A stretch of 64,000 nucleotides of DNA from JASHVB01 sp963762885 (GTDB lineage Bacteria; Pseudomonadota; Alphaproteobacteria; Acetobacterales; Acetobacteraceae). Position numbers and translations under genes: made by a program. The DNA lies in the NCBI GenBank assembly GCA_963762885.1, contig CAVXNH010000054.1:124001-188000 (forward strand), written 5' to 3'. The notes under the pieces are model-generated. The model saw only the letters and a program-made list of their open reading frames with translations, was not told where the DNA came from and made no database searches. Below, one piece after another: positions 47,547-56,581 of this stretch. Each line of letters begins with the position of its first letter. Position 1 is the first letter of the stretch.

Positions 47547-47599
47547 CGCGGCCGTGGAGGCGGGGGGTGTCGGGGTAGCAGGGAGCAAGCCGTGCGTGC

Positions 47600-47668
47600 G
47601 GCCCGATCACCCTCACCCGCGACGCTTGGCGTCTTGACCTCTCCTGCTCCCGCGAGAGAGGTTATAGT
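47600..47668 (+). repeat. Dispersed palindromic repeat A, partial copy A9
   Basis: The right half only: CGGCCCGATCACCCTCACCC...CTCTCCTGCTCCCGCGAGAGAGG. It ends nine bases before the phosphatase start, and its GAGAGAGG could help ribosome binding. Confidence 0.7.
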
Positions 47669-47676
47669 CGGCCATT

Positions 47677-48393
47677 ATGATCGAGCTTGTTCCTGCGCCG
47701 GCTGTGCTACCGCCTGGACAGCGAGTCTATGCGGTGGGCGACGTGCACGGCTGCTTCGAGCGGCTGGTGGCGATGCACGAGGGCATCGCGGCGGACCTCG
47801 CGGAACGGCCGGTGGAACACGCCGTGCTGGTGCATCTCGGCGACTACGTGGATCGCGGGATGGAAAGCGCCCAGGTGGTGGAATGGCTGCTGGCGGGGCC
47901 TCCGGTGCCGGCAGCGCAGGTGGTCAACCTGATGGGCAACCACGAACAGATGATGCTGGCGGCGATCGCCCAGGTGGACAAGGACTCGGGGGAGTTGTGG
48001 CTGCGCAACGGCGGGGCGGATTCGCTGATGAGCTGGGGGGTGCCGCGGACCGTGCCGCAGAAGGACTGGGCGGTGCGCATCCCGGTGCCGCATCTGGTGT
48101 TCCTGCGCGACCTGAAGCTGCACCACCGCATCGGGCCGTATTTGTTCGTCCACGCCGGCGTTCGACCGGGGGTGCCGCTGTTCCAGCAGGCGCGGCAGGA
48201 CCTGCTGTGGATTCGCGAGCCCTTCCTGTCGTCGAAAACGGATCACGGCGTTGTGGTGGTGCACGGCCATTCGCCTCGGCGCGAGCCTTACGTCGGCAAA
48301 AACCGCATTGGTATCGATACCGGGGCGGTGATCGGCGGAGCGCTGACCTGCGTTGTTCTGGAGGCCGATACTTTGGGTTTTCTTCACACGTGA
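47677..48393 (+). CDS. Metallophosphoesterase (serine/threonine phosphatase-like)
   Basis: A 238-residue calcineurin-like phosphoesterase with two metals. All motifs are there: AVGDVHGCFERL, LGDYVDRGMES, MGNHEQMML, FVHAGVRPG and VVHGHSP. The pattern fits the bacterial PrpA/B-like or diadenosine-tetraphosphatase group; substrates may be phosphoproteins or nucleotides. It is followed 40 bases later by hldE. Confidence 0.92.
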   Translation: MIELVPAPAVLPPGQRVYAVGDVHGCFERLVAMHEGIAADLAERPVEHAVLVHLGDYVDRGMESAQVVEWLLAGPPVPAAQVVNLMGNHEQMMLAAIAQVDKDSGELWLRNGGADSLMSWGVPRTVPQKDWAVRIPVPHLVFLRDLKLHHRIGPYLFVHAGVRPGVPLFQQARQDLLWIREPFLSSKTDHGVVVVHGHSPRREPYVGKNRIGIDTGAVIGGALTCVVLEADTLGFLHT

Positions 48394-48433
48394 AGATTGC
48401 TTGCGATCGGACCCCGACCCACATTACGGCAGA

Positions 48434-49925
48434 ATGATGAATCAAATTCCGCCCGGTGAACCCCTCGCCGACCAGCCGGACCCGGACCTTGCTGCCGCGG
48501 TGCGCCGGCTGGCGAACACCAGCGTGCTGGTGATCGGCGACGTGATGCTCGACCGCTATATCTACGGCGATATGACGCGGATCAGCCCGGAGGCGCCGGT
48601 GCCGATCCTGCAGGTCACGCGGGAGATCGGGGTGCCGGGCGGCGCCGGCAACGTGGTGCGCAACCTGACGGCGCTGGGCGCGGCGGTGGCGTTCATCTCG
48701 GTGCTGGGGGACGACCAGACCGGGTCGGACCTGACCGGGCTGGTGGGCGGCCAGCCAGGGGTGGAGCCGTGGCTGCTGGTGCAGGGCGGGCGGACCACGA
48801 CCCTGAAGACCCGCTATGTCGCGGCGGGCCAGCAACTGTTCCGGGCGGACCGCGAGGAGACCGCGCCGATCCATCCCAAGCTGGCCGAGCGCATGCTGCG
48901 GATCGCCAGCGACGCGATGGCGGCGACGTCCGTCACCGTGCTGTCGGATTACGGCAAGGGCGTGCTGGCGGGCGACGTGCCGGGCAAGCTGGTGGCGATG
49001 GCTCGGGCGGCGGGGCGGCGGCTGATCGTCGATCCTCGGGGGCCGGACCATGCGCGGTATGCCGGCGCCGACATCATCGTGCCGAACCGGCTGGACCTGG
49101 CGGAAGCGACCGGGATGGCTGTGGACAGCGAGGCCGCGATCCTGGCGGCGGCGGCGGCGTTGCGGTCGCGGCACGGGTTCGGCGCCGTGGTGGTGACCCG
49201 CGGCAATGACGGGATGACACTGGTGGATGACGGCGGCGCCCGGCATTTCGCGGCCGAGGCGGCGGAGGTTTACGACGTCTCCGGCGCCGGCGACACGGCG
49301 GTGGCGACGCTGGCGGCGGCGATCGCCGGCGGGGCGGATACCGAGACGGCGGTGCGGCTGGCGAACCTCGCGGCCGGCGTGGTGGTGGGCAAGGCGGGGA
49401 CGGCGGTGGCCAGGGAGGCGGACCTGTTGTTCGCGCTGTCGCCGCAGCGGAGCGCGTTGCGCAAGATCGTGCCGCGCGAGGAGGCGGCGGAGATGGTGGA
49501 GCGGTGGCGGCGCCGGGGATGGCGGGTCGGGTTTACCAATGGGTGCTTCGACCTGCTGCATCCCGGGCACGTGCATCTGCTGGAGGAGGCGCAGGTCGAA
49601 GTGCGACCGGCTGGTGGTGGGGCTGAACTCCGACGCCAGCGCCCGGCGGTTGAAGGGGCCGAAGCGGCCGGTGCAGCCGGATGCGGCGCGGGCGGCGGTG
49701 CTGGCGAGCCTGGCGAGCGTCGATCTGGTGGTGGTGTTCGAGGAGGACACGCCGGAGGCGCTGATCGGCGAGTTGCACCCGGACCTGCTGATGAAGGGCG
49801 CGGACTATACGCTGGACGCGGTGGTGGGTGCGGAGTTGGTGCGCGGGTGGGGCGGCAAGGTGGCGCTGGCGGATCTGCTGCCGGGGCATTCCACTACGGC
49901 GACGCTGGCGCGGATCCGGGCGTAG
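48434..49925 (+). CDS. hldE: Bifunctional heptose-7-P kinase / heptose-1-P adenylyltransferase (frameshifted)
   Basis: The ADP-heptose synthesis enzyme for the LPS inner core. The N-terminal PfkB-type kinase has LVIGDVMLDRYIYGD, PGGAGNVVRNL and DVSGAGDTAVATLAAAI. The C-terminal nucleotidyltransferase begins FTNGCFDLLHPGHVHLLEEA. An extra base at 49593 shifts the frame just after that motif; with it removed the protein reads RSKCDRLVVGLNSDASARRL and ends LARIRA at 49925, about 496 residues. The last 13 codons are duplicated at 50937-50974 (see the candidate mini-element). Usually needed for full LPS, so the indel may be an error. Confidence 0.92.
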
Positions 49926-49933
49926 GGGGTTGG
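49896..49933 (+). repeat. 38-bp direct repeat, left copy (hldE 3' end)
   Basis: ACGGCGACGCTGGCGCGGAT and the following 18 bases, covering the last nine hldE codons, the TAG and eight bases after it. Identical to 50937-50974. Confidence 0.9.
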
Positions 49934-49956
49934 GGGTTCGGAGCGGCCGGCCGCGT

Positions 49957-50352
49957 TCATTCGCCGCGGGTTCGGGCGTCCAAAACCTCGCTGATTGCCG
50001 CGAGTTCGTCCTCGACGTCTTCGGCCGCGATGCGAAGCTGACGGAGACGCCTGCGGTTCGGTGCATGCCGGGTATGGTCGCGCGCGTAATCGACACCGTC
50101 CCATGTGATCATGACGATGCCGGCGAGAGTCAGTATCAGTGAGATGCCAAATGTGACCGGTGTGGCGGCAATGCCCACCGATCCGATGATCGCGTTGAAC
50201 CCAAGCTTGATGGCGGATTTCCGCAGCTTGCGCCGTTCTTGATCGATTTCATTTACCAGACGGGCAAGTTCCGCCTTGATCGTAGCGAGCAGGTTCTCGA
50301 GCTCGGCGCCGCGGTCCAACAGCGTGTCGTCGTCGATGTCGTCGTAAGGCAA
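49957..50352 (-). CDS. Small coiled-coil/membrane-hairpin protein
   Basis: A 131-residue protein of unknown family with a symmetrical plan. Residues 10-48 form an acidic/basic heptad-like helix (LLDRGAELENLLATIKAEL), residues 50-88 two membrane helices (FNAIIGSVGIAATPV; FGISLILTLAGIVMITW), and residues 97-128 another charged helix (LRQLRIAAEDVEDELAAIS). It lies 40 bases after the next small membrane gene in the same direction and within the bracketed segment at the hldE end. Confidence 0.6.
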   Translation of the reverse strand: MPYDDIDDDTLLDRGAELENLLATIKAELARLVNEIDQERRKLRKSAIKLGFNAIIGSVGIAATPVTFGISLILTLAGIVMITWDGVDYARDHTRHAPNRRRLRQLRIAAEDVEDELAAISEVLDARTRGE

Positions 50353-50391
50353 ACGGAGCTGGGGGGACGCATGGGTGTCGTCCCGCCGATT

Positions 50392-50817
50392 CTATGCGGT
50401 CATTGGCCGGGATGCTTTGCGATGCGCCCTGATGGCAGCAGCGTGTGCTTCGCCGCGCGCGATAGCCCGACTGGCTTCCGCTGCATCGTCGTTGGCCGCT
50501 GCGAGCGCATTGACGCGCGAGATGAGCAATACAAATCCCGAGACTGCGATGGCGGTGAACGCAATCGACACGCCAAGCACTGCTGCGCCGGACAGCGCTT
50601 CGCTCGAATGGCCGAGGATACGCGGGAGGCCAAGATCGGTAAGTTCGAGCGCGAATGCAATATTCAGGACGCACGAGACAAGCAGAAACGGCCACCCCAG
50701 GCGGGCCAGCGATCCACCATGATGCTTGTCTGCACCGTTACCCGCCGTTGATGCCGCGGGATTAATCAGTTTCATCTCGGCTTCGCGAGCGGCTCGGTCG
50801 GTTCCGTAGGACGCCAT
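50392..50817 (-). CDS. Small two-helix membrane protein
   Basis: A 141-residue protein with two membrane segments (LGWPFLLVSCVLNIAFALEL and AAVLGVSIAFTAIAVSGFVLLI) and a C-terminal Ala-rich charged helix (AAANDDAAEASRAIARGEAHA). The ATG at 50817 is favoured (MASYGTDRAAREAEMK). It lies upstream of the coiled-coil gene and likely forms an operon with it. No family recognised. Confidence 0.55.
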   Translation of the reverse strand: MASYGTDRAAREAEMKLINPAASTAGNGADKHHGGSLARLGWPFLLVSCVLNIAFALELTDLGLPRILGHSSEALSGAAVLGVSIAFTAIAVSGFVLLISRVNALAAANDDAAEASRAIARGEAHAAAIRAHRKASRPMTA

Positions 50818-50936
50818 TGCCTGGAACTTTCGCCAAAAAGATCGACACAAGGAGCGGCCTCTCGCGGCCTATATTTGGTCGCAGGCGCCGTTTGCATAGT
50901 CTTTATTCGTTGGGCTGTGAAGGCGGGCACTCGACG

Positions 50937-50974
50937 ACGGCGACGCTGGCGCGGATCCGGGCGTAGGGGGTTGG
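50937..50974 (+). repeat. 38-bp direct repeat, right copy
   Basis: Identical to 49896-49933. The frame through it encodes TATLARIRA and a stop, as in hldE, and the four codons before it are synonymous with hldE; beyond those, similarity ends. Confidence 0.9.
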
Positions 50975-51002
50975 CGGGGTGGTGGCGTGGGCGGTGGTTG
51001 GA

Positions 51003-51593
51003 TCACCCCACTGGTTTGGGGTATTCGGGCCGGATTTCGATGCCCTCGTAAAGCACGGACACCGGTAGTGAGAGTCCAAGGAGCGGCAGGGGGATTGCGT
51101 CGGCGAGCGCGCGGCAGCGGTTGCGTTGCCATTGGCGTTGTGCGTCGCGGGACCATACGGCGACGTCCACCTCCCGCGGCGACATCAGGACGATGTAGTC
51201 CAGTGCGGTCAGGGCTTTGTACTCGTCGAGTTTCACGTACTCGTCGATCCGCCTGGTGCGGTCCGACAGGACTTCCAGCACCAGGCGCGGCGTGCTGGTG
51301 ACCATCTCCTCCATGTCGAATGGAGGACACAGGACGCTGAGTTCCGGACGGCGTAACTGTCCGGGATAGACCTGGATGCCGATGTCGGCGCCGAACGGAA
51401 GGCAACCGTGCCCGGCGTTGCGCAGCGCCTGGCGCAGGTAGGCGTCGGCGTTGCCCCGAGCCATGTCATGGCGCAGACGGGCGCCGGTCATTGCCTGTGG
51501 GAAGCCGTCCACGAGTTCGTAACGGAGTTCCTGCCCGCGCTGCCACTCGAGGAATTCGGCCAGTGTCATCCGTTGCGGCGGGGGTTCAGGCAT
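51003..51593 (-). CDS. Uma2-family (PD-(D/E)XK-like) endonuclease domain protein
   Basis: A 196-residue protein of the Uma2/DUF820 family, related to restriction-type nucleases. MTLAEFLEWQRGQELRYELVDG at the start is typical. The catalytic-type residues are in RRPELSVL, LVLEVLSDRTRRIDEYVK and KLDEY. Such genes are frequent in multiple copies and of unknown biological role. The ATG at 51593 was chosen over an upstream extension. It is next to the candidate mini-element. Confidence 0.8.
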   Translation of the reverse strand: MPEPPPQRMTLAEFLEWQRGQELRYELVDGFPQAMTGARLRHDMARGNADAYLRQALRNAGHGCLPFGADIGIQVYPGQLRRPELSVLCPPFDMEEMVTSTPRLVLEVLSDRTRRIDEYVKLDEYKALTALDYIVLMSPREVDVAVWSRDAQRQWQRNRCRALADAIPLPLLGLSLPVSVLYEGIEIRPEYPKPVG

Positions 51594-51731
51594 GTGCGTG
51601 CCTCCAGGGGTGACGAGACTACCTGCGGTTCCAGGGGAGGCAAAGGAACGTGCGTTAGAGTGGGGAGGTTGTAGGTTGGTTGCCACCCGAAGCGGCCGCT
51701 AGAATCGGCTGCCAAACCCGCCGAGATTGCC

Positions 51732-52450
51732 TTATGGCAGCTCGAAAAGAATGCCAACCGCTTCCAATAACTGGGCAAGCCTCGGAAGACCCTGCTCGCC
51801 CTGAAGGGTGAGGAGCTAGCTGGAGAGGTTCCATCCGGATTCAGGCTCTCCAGCACAATGATGGCCCCATGAGGACGGAAGCGCTTGAAATAGCGGACGC
51901 CATCCTCATCCACGGCGATGACGAGGCGCCCGTCCATCTGCGCCACTGTAGCAGCTGTCATGTCTATGGGCTGGGTCATAATGAACTGGCCGTCGAGCGC
52001 GATCGGCTCTGCGCTTCGCCCGCTCACTTGGGAGAGCTTGGCGTCCTGGAGCATCGCGTGGACTACCGAGTGGCCCGGCAAGGCAACGAACTCGGCGTTG
52101 TCGCCCTTGGGCGGAACCGGGAGCTTGGATTTGGTGAAGAGGGTACCAACTATTTTGCGCGGAGTGATCCTCTCCTTCGGCGCTATGATGGGCTGGGCAA
52201 TCGCTGTTGGATCCGTGGCTTGGCCGGTCAGCACCGCGATGTGCGGATGAATCTCGGCCTCGTTATAGCGCCGCGCGAGGAGTTGGTGCTCAAATGGCGT
52301 GACGACGAGACTGCGAGCGTGGACCTTCGCATAGTTGCTGACAATAATCACGTCGCCGATGTCGGCGACCGGGTCGAGCGTGCCTGCGGCAAGTTGGTAG
52401 GCGTCGTGATTGTAAAGCCTGACCTTTTGCGCCTCCGAGAGGTCCGCCAT
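51732..52450 (-). CDS. Putative S24/LexA-like peptidase-domain protein (frameshifted, N-terminus missing)
   Basis: A protein fragment resembling the C-terminal part of S24-type repressor/peptidase proteins. Strand-rich segments are GDVIIVSNYAKVHARSL, LLARRYNEAEIHPHIAVL and RITPRKIVGTLF; then FVALPGHSVVHAMLQD. A one-base deletion in 51814-51822 changes the frame; with it restored the end reads LLTLQGEQGLPRLAQLLE and stops at 51732. No DNA-binding N-terminus is visible; element E3 lies upstream, perhaps replacing it. The family assignment is tentative. Confidence 0.4.
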
Positions 52451-52530
52451 CGTGATCAGGCCATCGCCCACCCGGCCGTCGGTCTGACGATACGCCGCTC
52501 GTCCGGCTGGAACCGGGTAGCAAGAAAATA

Positions 52531-52717
52531 AAGCAAGCAAGCATTTCAACACAGATTTCACCGAGAAGAAGCTTAAGCCACAGAGTTTCACAGAGAATAT
52601 CAAATATTTCCGAGAATGCGCGCAGAAACCTGTCCATGCGTGTGGCCTCTTCTCTGTGAAACTCCGTGGCTTAAGCTTCTTCTCTGTGAAATCTGTGTTG
52701 AAATGCTTGCTTTGCTG
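52531..52717 (+). repeat. Inverted-repeat element E3
   Basis: Ends AAGCAAGCAAGCATTTCAAC and GTTGAAATGCTTGCTTTGC face each other. Inside are ACACAGATTTCACCGAGAAG and GAAGCTTAAGCCACAGAG arms with their complements. A/T-rich relative to the surroundings, with no gene. The terminal GCAAGC.../...GCTTGC sequence is shared with E2. Confidence 0.8.
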
Positions 52718-52873
52718 CACTATCCCTCAGTCCTCGGCGAGGAGCCGTTATATTCCGACGTGATGGGATCGCCCAAATGGGATCGCCCCGGACAAAATCC
52801 TGAAACCGTCTTGCATATTTTCCTACAATCCGCTATCCTCCGAGCTATTTAATCCTACAGCCCGGAGGGCCCC

Positions 52874-53767
52874 ATGTTCGACACCCCATACGACCCCCTG
52901 CACATCTTCAAACCCAACGGACCCGTCAACCACACCGCCATCACCGCCCTGCTCGAGGACACCATCCGCGCCACCCGCCCCGCCCCCCGCGCGGACGGCA
53001 CCGCGATCTCCGACGCAGACCACCGCACCACCATCATGCTCGCCATCGCCGGCCTGGAACCCGGCACCACCGCCGAGGCGATGCACGCCAGCCAGATCGT
53101 CGCCGCCCACGCCACCGGCATGCACTTGCTCGATACCGCCGAGGCGCCCGACGCCACCCCGCTCGAAAAGCGCCGGGTCGCGTCGCTGGCGCTCGGCTTC
53201 CTGCGGTTCGCGCAGACCGCCACACGTGCGCTGGAGAAGCGCCAGGCGCTGCGGCGCAAGGACGACCTGGATTATCCGAGCTACGTCGCCGCCATACGCC
53301 GGGCGATGGAGGGCGAGGTGGAGAGGTTCAAGCAGGAGTGGGAACGCTCGCACCAGCCGGCCGCCACGCCGGCGGACGCGCCGCGGCCCGGGCTCGCGGG
53401 GGCCGAGATGCCGGATGGCGGGCAACACCCCATGCAACGTGAGGCGGCGCGGGCCGTTAAGCCCGAGGCGGCGGCAGCCCCGCCCACTCCGCCGCCGGCG
53501 CCACCGACGCAGCGTCGTCCCGAGGGATGGCAACACCCCATGCGCCAATTAGCGACGCCCGCCGCCGCGCGCGACGCCGAGGCAGAAGCGGCCTTTCCGC
53601 CGCCAGCACAACCGGCACAGCGTCGTCCGGATGGTAGGCAAAACCCCATGCAACGTGAGGCGGCCCGGGGTGCTCTTGCCGGCACGGGACCGGTTCCCGG
53701 CGCGGCACCGCGAGCGCCGTCCCGGCCCGGAGCCGGCGGCATCGCACTGGCTGTGGCCGCCGCATAG
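52874..53767 (+). CDS. Hypothetical protein with conserved helical N-domain and repeat-bearing tail
   Basis: A 297-residue protein. Residues 1-165 are compact and helical (FDTPYDPLHIFKPNGPVNH; AEAMHASQIVAAHATGMHL; YPSYVAAIRRAMEGEVERF), suggesting a real domain, here of unknown family. The rest is Ala/Pro-rich, with three related motifs HPMQREAARAV, HPMRQLATPAA and NPMQREAARGA, encoded by the CCCCATGCAACGTGAGG repeat. CGGAGG lies before the ATG. The tail may have grown by spread of that repeat. Confidence 0.6.
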   Translation: MFDTPYDPLHIFKPNGPVNHTAITALLEDTIRATRPAPRADGTAISDADHRTTIMLAIAGLEPGTTAEAMHASQIVAAHATGMHLLDTAEAPDATPLEKRRVASLALGFLRFAQTATRALEKRQALRRKDDLDYPSYVAAIRRAMEGEVERFKQEWERSHQPAATPADAPRPGLAGAEMPDGGQHPMQREAARAVKPEAAAAPPTPPPAPPTQRRPEGWQHPMRQLATPAAARDAEAEAAFPPPAQPAQRRPDGRQNPMQREAARGALAGTGPVPGAAPRAPSRPGAGGIALAVAAA

Positions 53768-54168
53768 GAGCAGTGGCGGGAAAGACCCCATGCAACGTGA
53801 GGAACGCGGCTGCCGTGTTCTTTCGCGGCGGGGCATGGGGTGGCGCGCGGCACGGCAAGCAAGAAGGTTTTGCCGCAGATGCACGCAGATGCACGCAGAT
53901 GGGCCGGAGCCCGGCATGCTCATTCACGGTAAACCTGGAGGGACCGCGCCTGGCGAGCCGCAGTGTTGCGGTGACCCCAGTCCTGTCTGCGTGCATCGGC
54001 GTGCATCTGCGGCAAAACCTTCTCGCTTGCTTTGCTGCGAGCCGCACTTCGCGGGGGAGGGAGTCGCCGGTCGCAACGCGCCGGGCAGGACCCCATGCAC
54101 CAATTCGGTCCGCCTCTGCGCCGAGCCGATGCGCGCTGCGGTCGGAAAGACCCTATGCACCAATTCGG
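53428..54168 (+). repeat. Cluster of six short CCCCATGCAACGTGAGG-type repeats
   Basis: Copies at 53428, 53644 and 53786 read CCCCATGCAACGTGAGG; those at 53536, 54091 and 54151 read CCCCATGCACCAATT (one with GCG, one with CCCT). All are on one strand, spaced roughly 60-300 bases, across the end of the hypothetical gene and the following non-coding DNA. The preceding base context (GGMAACA or AAAGA/AGGA) is also similar. Confidence 0.75.
53857..54030 (+). repeat. Inverted-repeat element E2
   Basis: Arms GCAAGAAGGTTTTGCCGCAG... and its complement ...CTGCGGCAAAACCTTCTCGC around GCACGCAGATG direct units, with CCGCGCCTGGCG in the centre. No gene. It lies between two of the short CCCCATG repeats. 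Confidence 0.75.
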
Positions 54169-54190
54169 GCCGGCATGTGCTGCCTGCACC

Positions 54191-54240
54191 GTGCCGACCC
54201 GATCACCCTCACCCTCGCCGCTTCGCGTCTCGACCCCCGG
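54191..54240 (+). repeat. Dispersed palindromic repeat A, partial copy A10
   Basis: GTGCCGACCCGATCACCCTC, then CTCGCCGCTTCGCGTCTCGACC: the right half without its terminal hairpin. Non-coding; the rest of 53768-54550 holds only repeats. Confidence 0.6.
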
Positions 54241-54448
54241 ACCAAGCGCCCCGGGGGCCGGGATGACGGGGGTGGCGCGCCGCCGCGTGGCCTGCGGGGG
54301 TGTCTCATGGTGCGGGATTGAGGGGCAGATACGGGATTATGAGATCAATATAAGAGTCTGAGACGGAGGTGAGATGCTCAACGGATGCGGGCCGGGCGCG
54401 GCCGGATTTAGCAACACGCGAGCAGAAAGCCGTGGATGGCCGGCCTGC

Positions 54449-54544
54449 GCCGGCCATGACACGGGGGGCAACCCGGCCATGACACGGGGAGGGGTGCAAC
54501 CCGGCCATGACACGGGGAGGGGTGCAACCCGGCTATGACACGGG
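54449..54544 (+). repeat. 28-bp tandem repeat
   Basis: Units CCGGCCATGACACGGGGAGG plus GGTGCAAC, two full copies with flanking partial copies, just after the histidine-kinase gene end on the other strand. It contains the GGCCATGAC core also seen in elements B and C. Confidence 0.75.
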
Positions 54545-54550
54545 CGAGGT

Positions 54551-55875
54551 CTACACCGGCAGGCGGATCCGCGCCCTCAACCCGCCCAGCGGGCTCTCCT
54601 CCAGCACGATCTCCCCCCCATGCGCCCGCACAATATCCCGCGCGATCGTCAGCCCCAGTCCCGTCCCTCCCGCCTCACTGCTCTCGAACGGGCGGAACAC
54701 GCTCTCGCGGCGTTCGGGGGAGATGCCGGGGCCGTCGTCGTCCACCGTCACCGTCACGGCGCGGCCCTGCGGGGTGGCGGCCAGCGACACGTGGCGAGCG
54801 TGGCGGCGGGCGTTGTCCACCAGGTTGGTGATGGCGCGGCGCACCGCATCGACCCGCAGCGACAGGGTCAGCGCCGGGGGCGTCCAGCGACACGTCGGCG
54901 CCGGCGCGGCGGGCGCTCGCGGCGACTTCCTCCAGCATGGATGACAGGTTGACCGGCTCGGCCTGTTCGGCGCCCTCGCCGCGGGCGAAGGCGAGGTAGC
55001 CGCCGATCATGCGGTCCATCTCCTCCACGTCGGCCTGCATCTCGGCGACGTCCTGGCGGGTCGTCGGCGGCGGCAGCATGGCCAGAGCGAGCTTCAGGCG
55101 GGTCAGCGGCGTGCGCAGGTCGTGCGACACGCCGGCCAGCATCTCGGTGCGTTGCAACAGAAAGCGGCGGATGCGCTCCTGCATGCGGTTGAAGGCGGTG
55201 GCGGCCTGGCGGACCTCGGTGCGCGCCTTCGGGCCGGATCATGCCGATGTCGCGGCCGCGGCCGAAGGCTTCGGCGGCGGCCGCGAGCCGGCGGATGGCG
55301 CGGACCTGGTTGCGCATGAACATGGCGGCGATGAGGAAGACGAAGAAGGCGGTGCCGACCACCCAGCCGACGAACAGGAAGATCGTGCCGGTGTACAGGC
55401 GCTTGCGGGGGGCCTCGATCGTCAGCACGCCGTCCGACATCTGGAGGCGGATCAGCACCGAGTGCGGGTCGGAGATCCAGTCGGTGGTGAAGGGCTGGGA
55501 GAAGGTCTCGTTCAGGGCGGCGGTGAGGTCGTCGTCCATCGGGCCGAGGATGTTGACCGACTTGGTGTGGGGCAGGGTGGCGCCGTGATCGAAGGTGAAC
55601 GTCAGCTCGAAGCGGCGGCCGGCGTCGGCCAGGATCACGTCGCGGTCGGCGGGGTCCGGGAACCGGCGGATCAGGTCCAGCGTGTAGGCGATCTCGCTGG
55701 TGACGCCGAAGGAGAGCCGGCGGGAGACCAGGTCGAGATGGCTGCCGTAGTAGATCTGAAGCGCCACCGCCTGGAGCAGGACGAGAGGCAGCAGGATCAT
55801 CAGCAGGCTGCGCCCGAGCAGGGAGCGGGGGAGGAACCGCTTCAGCAGGCCGGTGCCGGGGACGTGGGTGCGCAT
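54551..55875 (-). CDS. Sensor histidine kinase, EnvZ/OmpR-partner type (two frameshifts)
   Basis: An inner-membrane two-component kinase. The first helix is LLMILLPLVLLQAVALQIYY and the second FLFVGWVVGTAFFVFLIAAMF. HAMP follows, then the phospho-acceptor His in AGVSHDLRTPLTRLKLAL, then the ATP domain with NLVDNARRHA, VDDDGPGISPERRE and GTGLGLTIARDIV. An extra C-run base at 55231-55233 shifts the frame in HAMP; another at 54876-54880 shifts it before LRVDAVRRAITN. Repaired length is about 440 residues, normal. It follows the OmpR-like regulator gene, with three bases between. Confidence 0.88.
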
Positions 55876-55878
55876 GAG

Positions 55879-56581
55879 TTACACGCCGGGTTTCAGCACG
55901 TAGCCGCGGCCGCGCACGGTGTGGACGAAGCGGGGCTCGCGCGGGTCGGCCTCGACCTTGCGCCGGAGGCGGGTGACCTGGACGTCGATGGCGCGCTCGC
56001 CGGAGTCGTCCATGTTGAGGGCGGCGGCGATTTCCTCGCGCGACAGGACTTCGTTGGGTTTGGCGGCGAGGGCGGAGAGCAGGGCGGCCTCGCCGCCGGT
56101 CAGGCGGAGGGGGCCGTCGGCGTCGCGCAATTCGCCGCGGTCGCGGTCGAACACCAGTTCGCCAAGCTGGATCGGGCCGGCGGCGGAGGGTTCGGGGAGC
56201 GGGGGCGGGGCGCGGCGGAGCATGGCGCGGATGCGGAGCACGAGTTCGCGGGGCTCGAACGGCTTGCCGAGGTAGTCGTCGGCGCCGGCCTCGAAGCCGG
56301 CGATGCGGTCTTCCGGGGCGCCACGGGCGGTGAGCAACAGGACGGGGAGGTCGTGGCCTTGCTCCTGGCGGAGGGCGGCGGTGAGGTCGAGGCCGCTCTC
56401 GCCCGGCATCATGACGTCGAGTACCAGGAGGTCGGGGTTGATGGCGCGCAGCTTGGCGCGGGCGTCGGCGGCGTTGTCGGCGGTGGTGACGCGGAAGCCC
56501 TCGCCGGCGAGGTAGCGCGGACAGCAGGCCGCGCAGGCGGGCGTCGTCGTCCACCACCAGGATGTGGGCGTCGTCGGCCAT
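55879..56581 (-). CDS. OmpR-family response regulator (frameshifted)
   Basis: A receiver plus winged-helix regulator of about 234 residues. The N-terminus ADDAHILVVDDDARLRGLL has the acidic pocket; an extra base at 56519-56520 then shifts the frame before RYLAGEGFRVTTA. After repair the phospho-acceptor region is LLVLDVMMPGESGLDL, the Lys is in LGKPFEPREL, and the DNA-binding end has VLSREEIAAAL and RRKVEADPREPRFVHTVRG. The ATG overlaps the MarR stop (TGATG), so the three genes form an operon. Confidence 0.9.

Larger units (their letters stand above)
49934..50974. mobile_element. Candidate 1-kb integrated mini-element at the hldE 3' end
   Basis: A segment bracketed by the 38-bp direct repeat. 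Its composition is visibly lower in GC than hldE. It carries two small minus-strand membrane genes and no integrase. The right repeat extends leftward as synonymous codons (GHSTT encoded by GGGCACTCGACGACG versus GGGCATTCCACTACG in hldE), which is what an element carrying its own copy of the target gene's end would show. A tandem duplication followed by deletion is the alternative. Confidence 0.4.
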
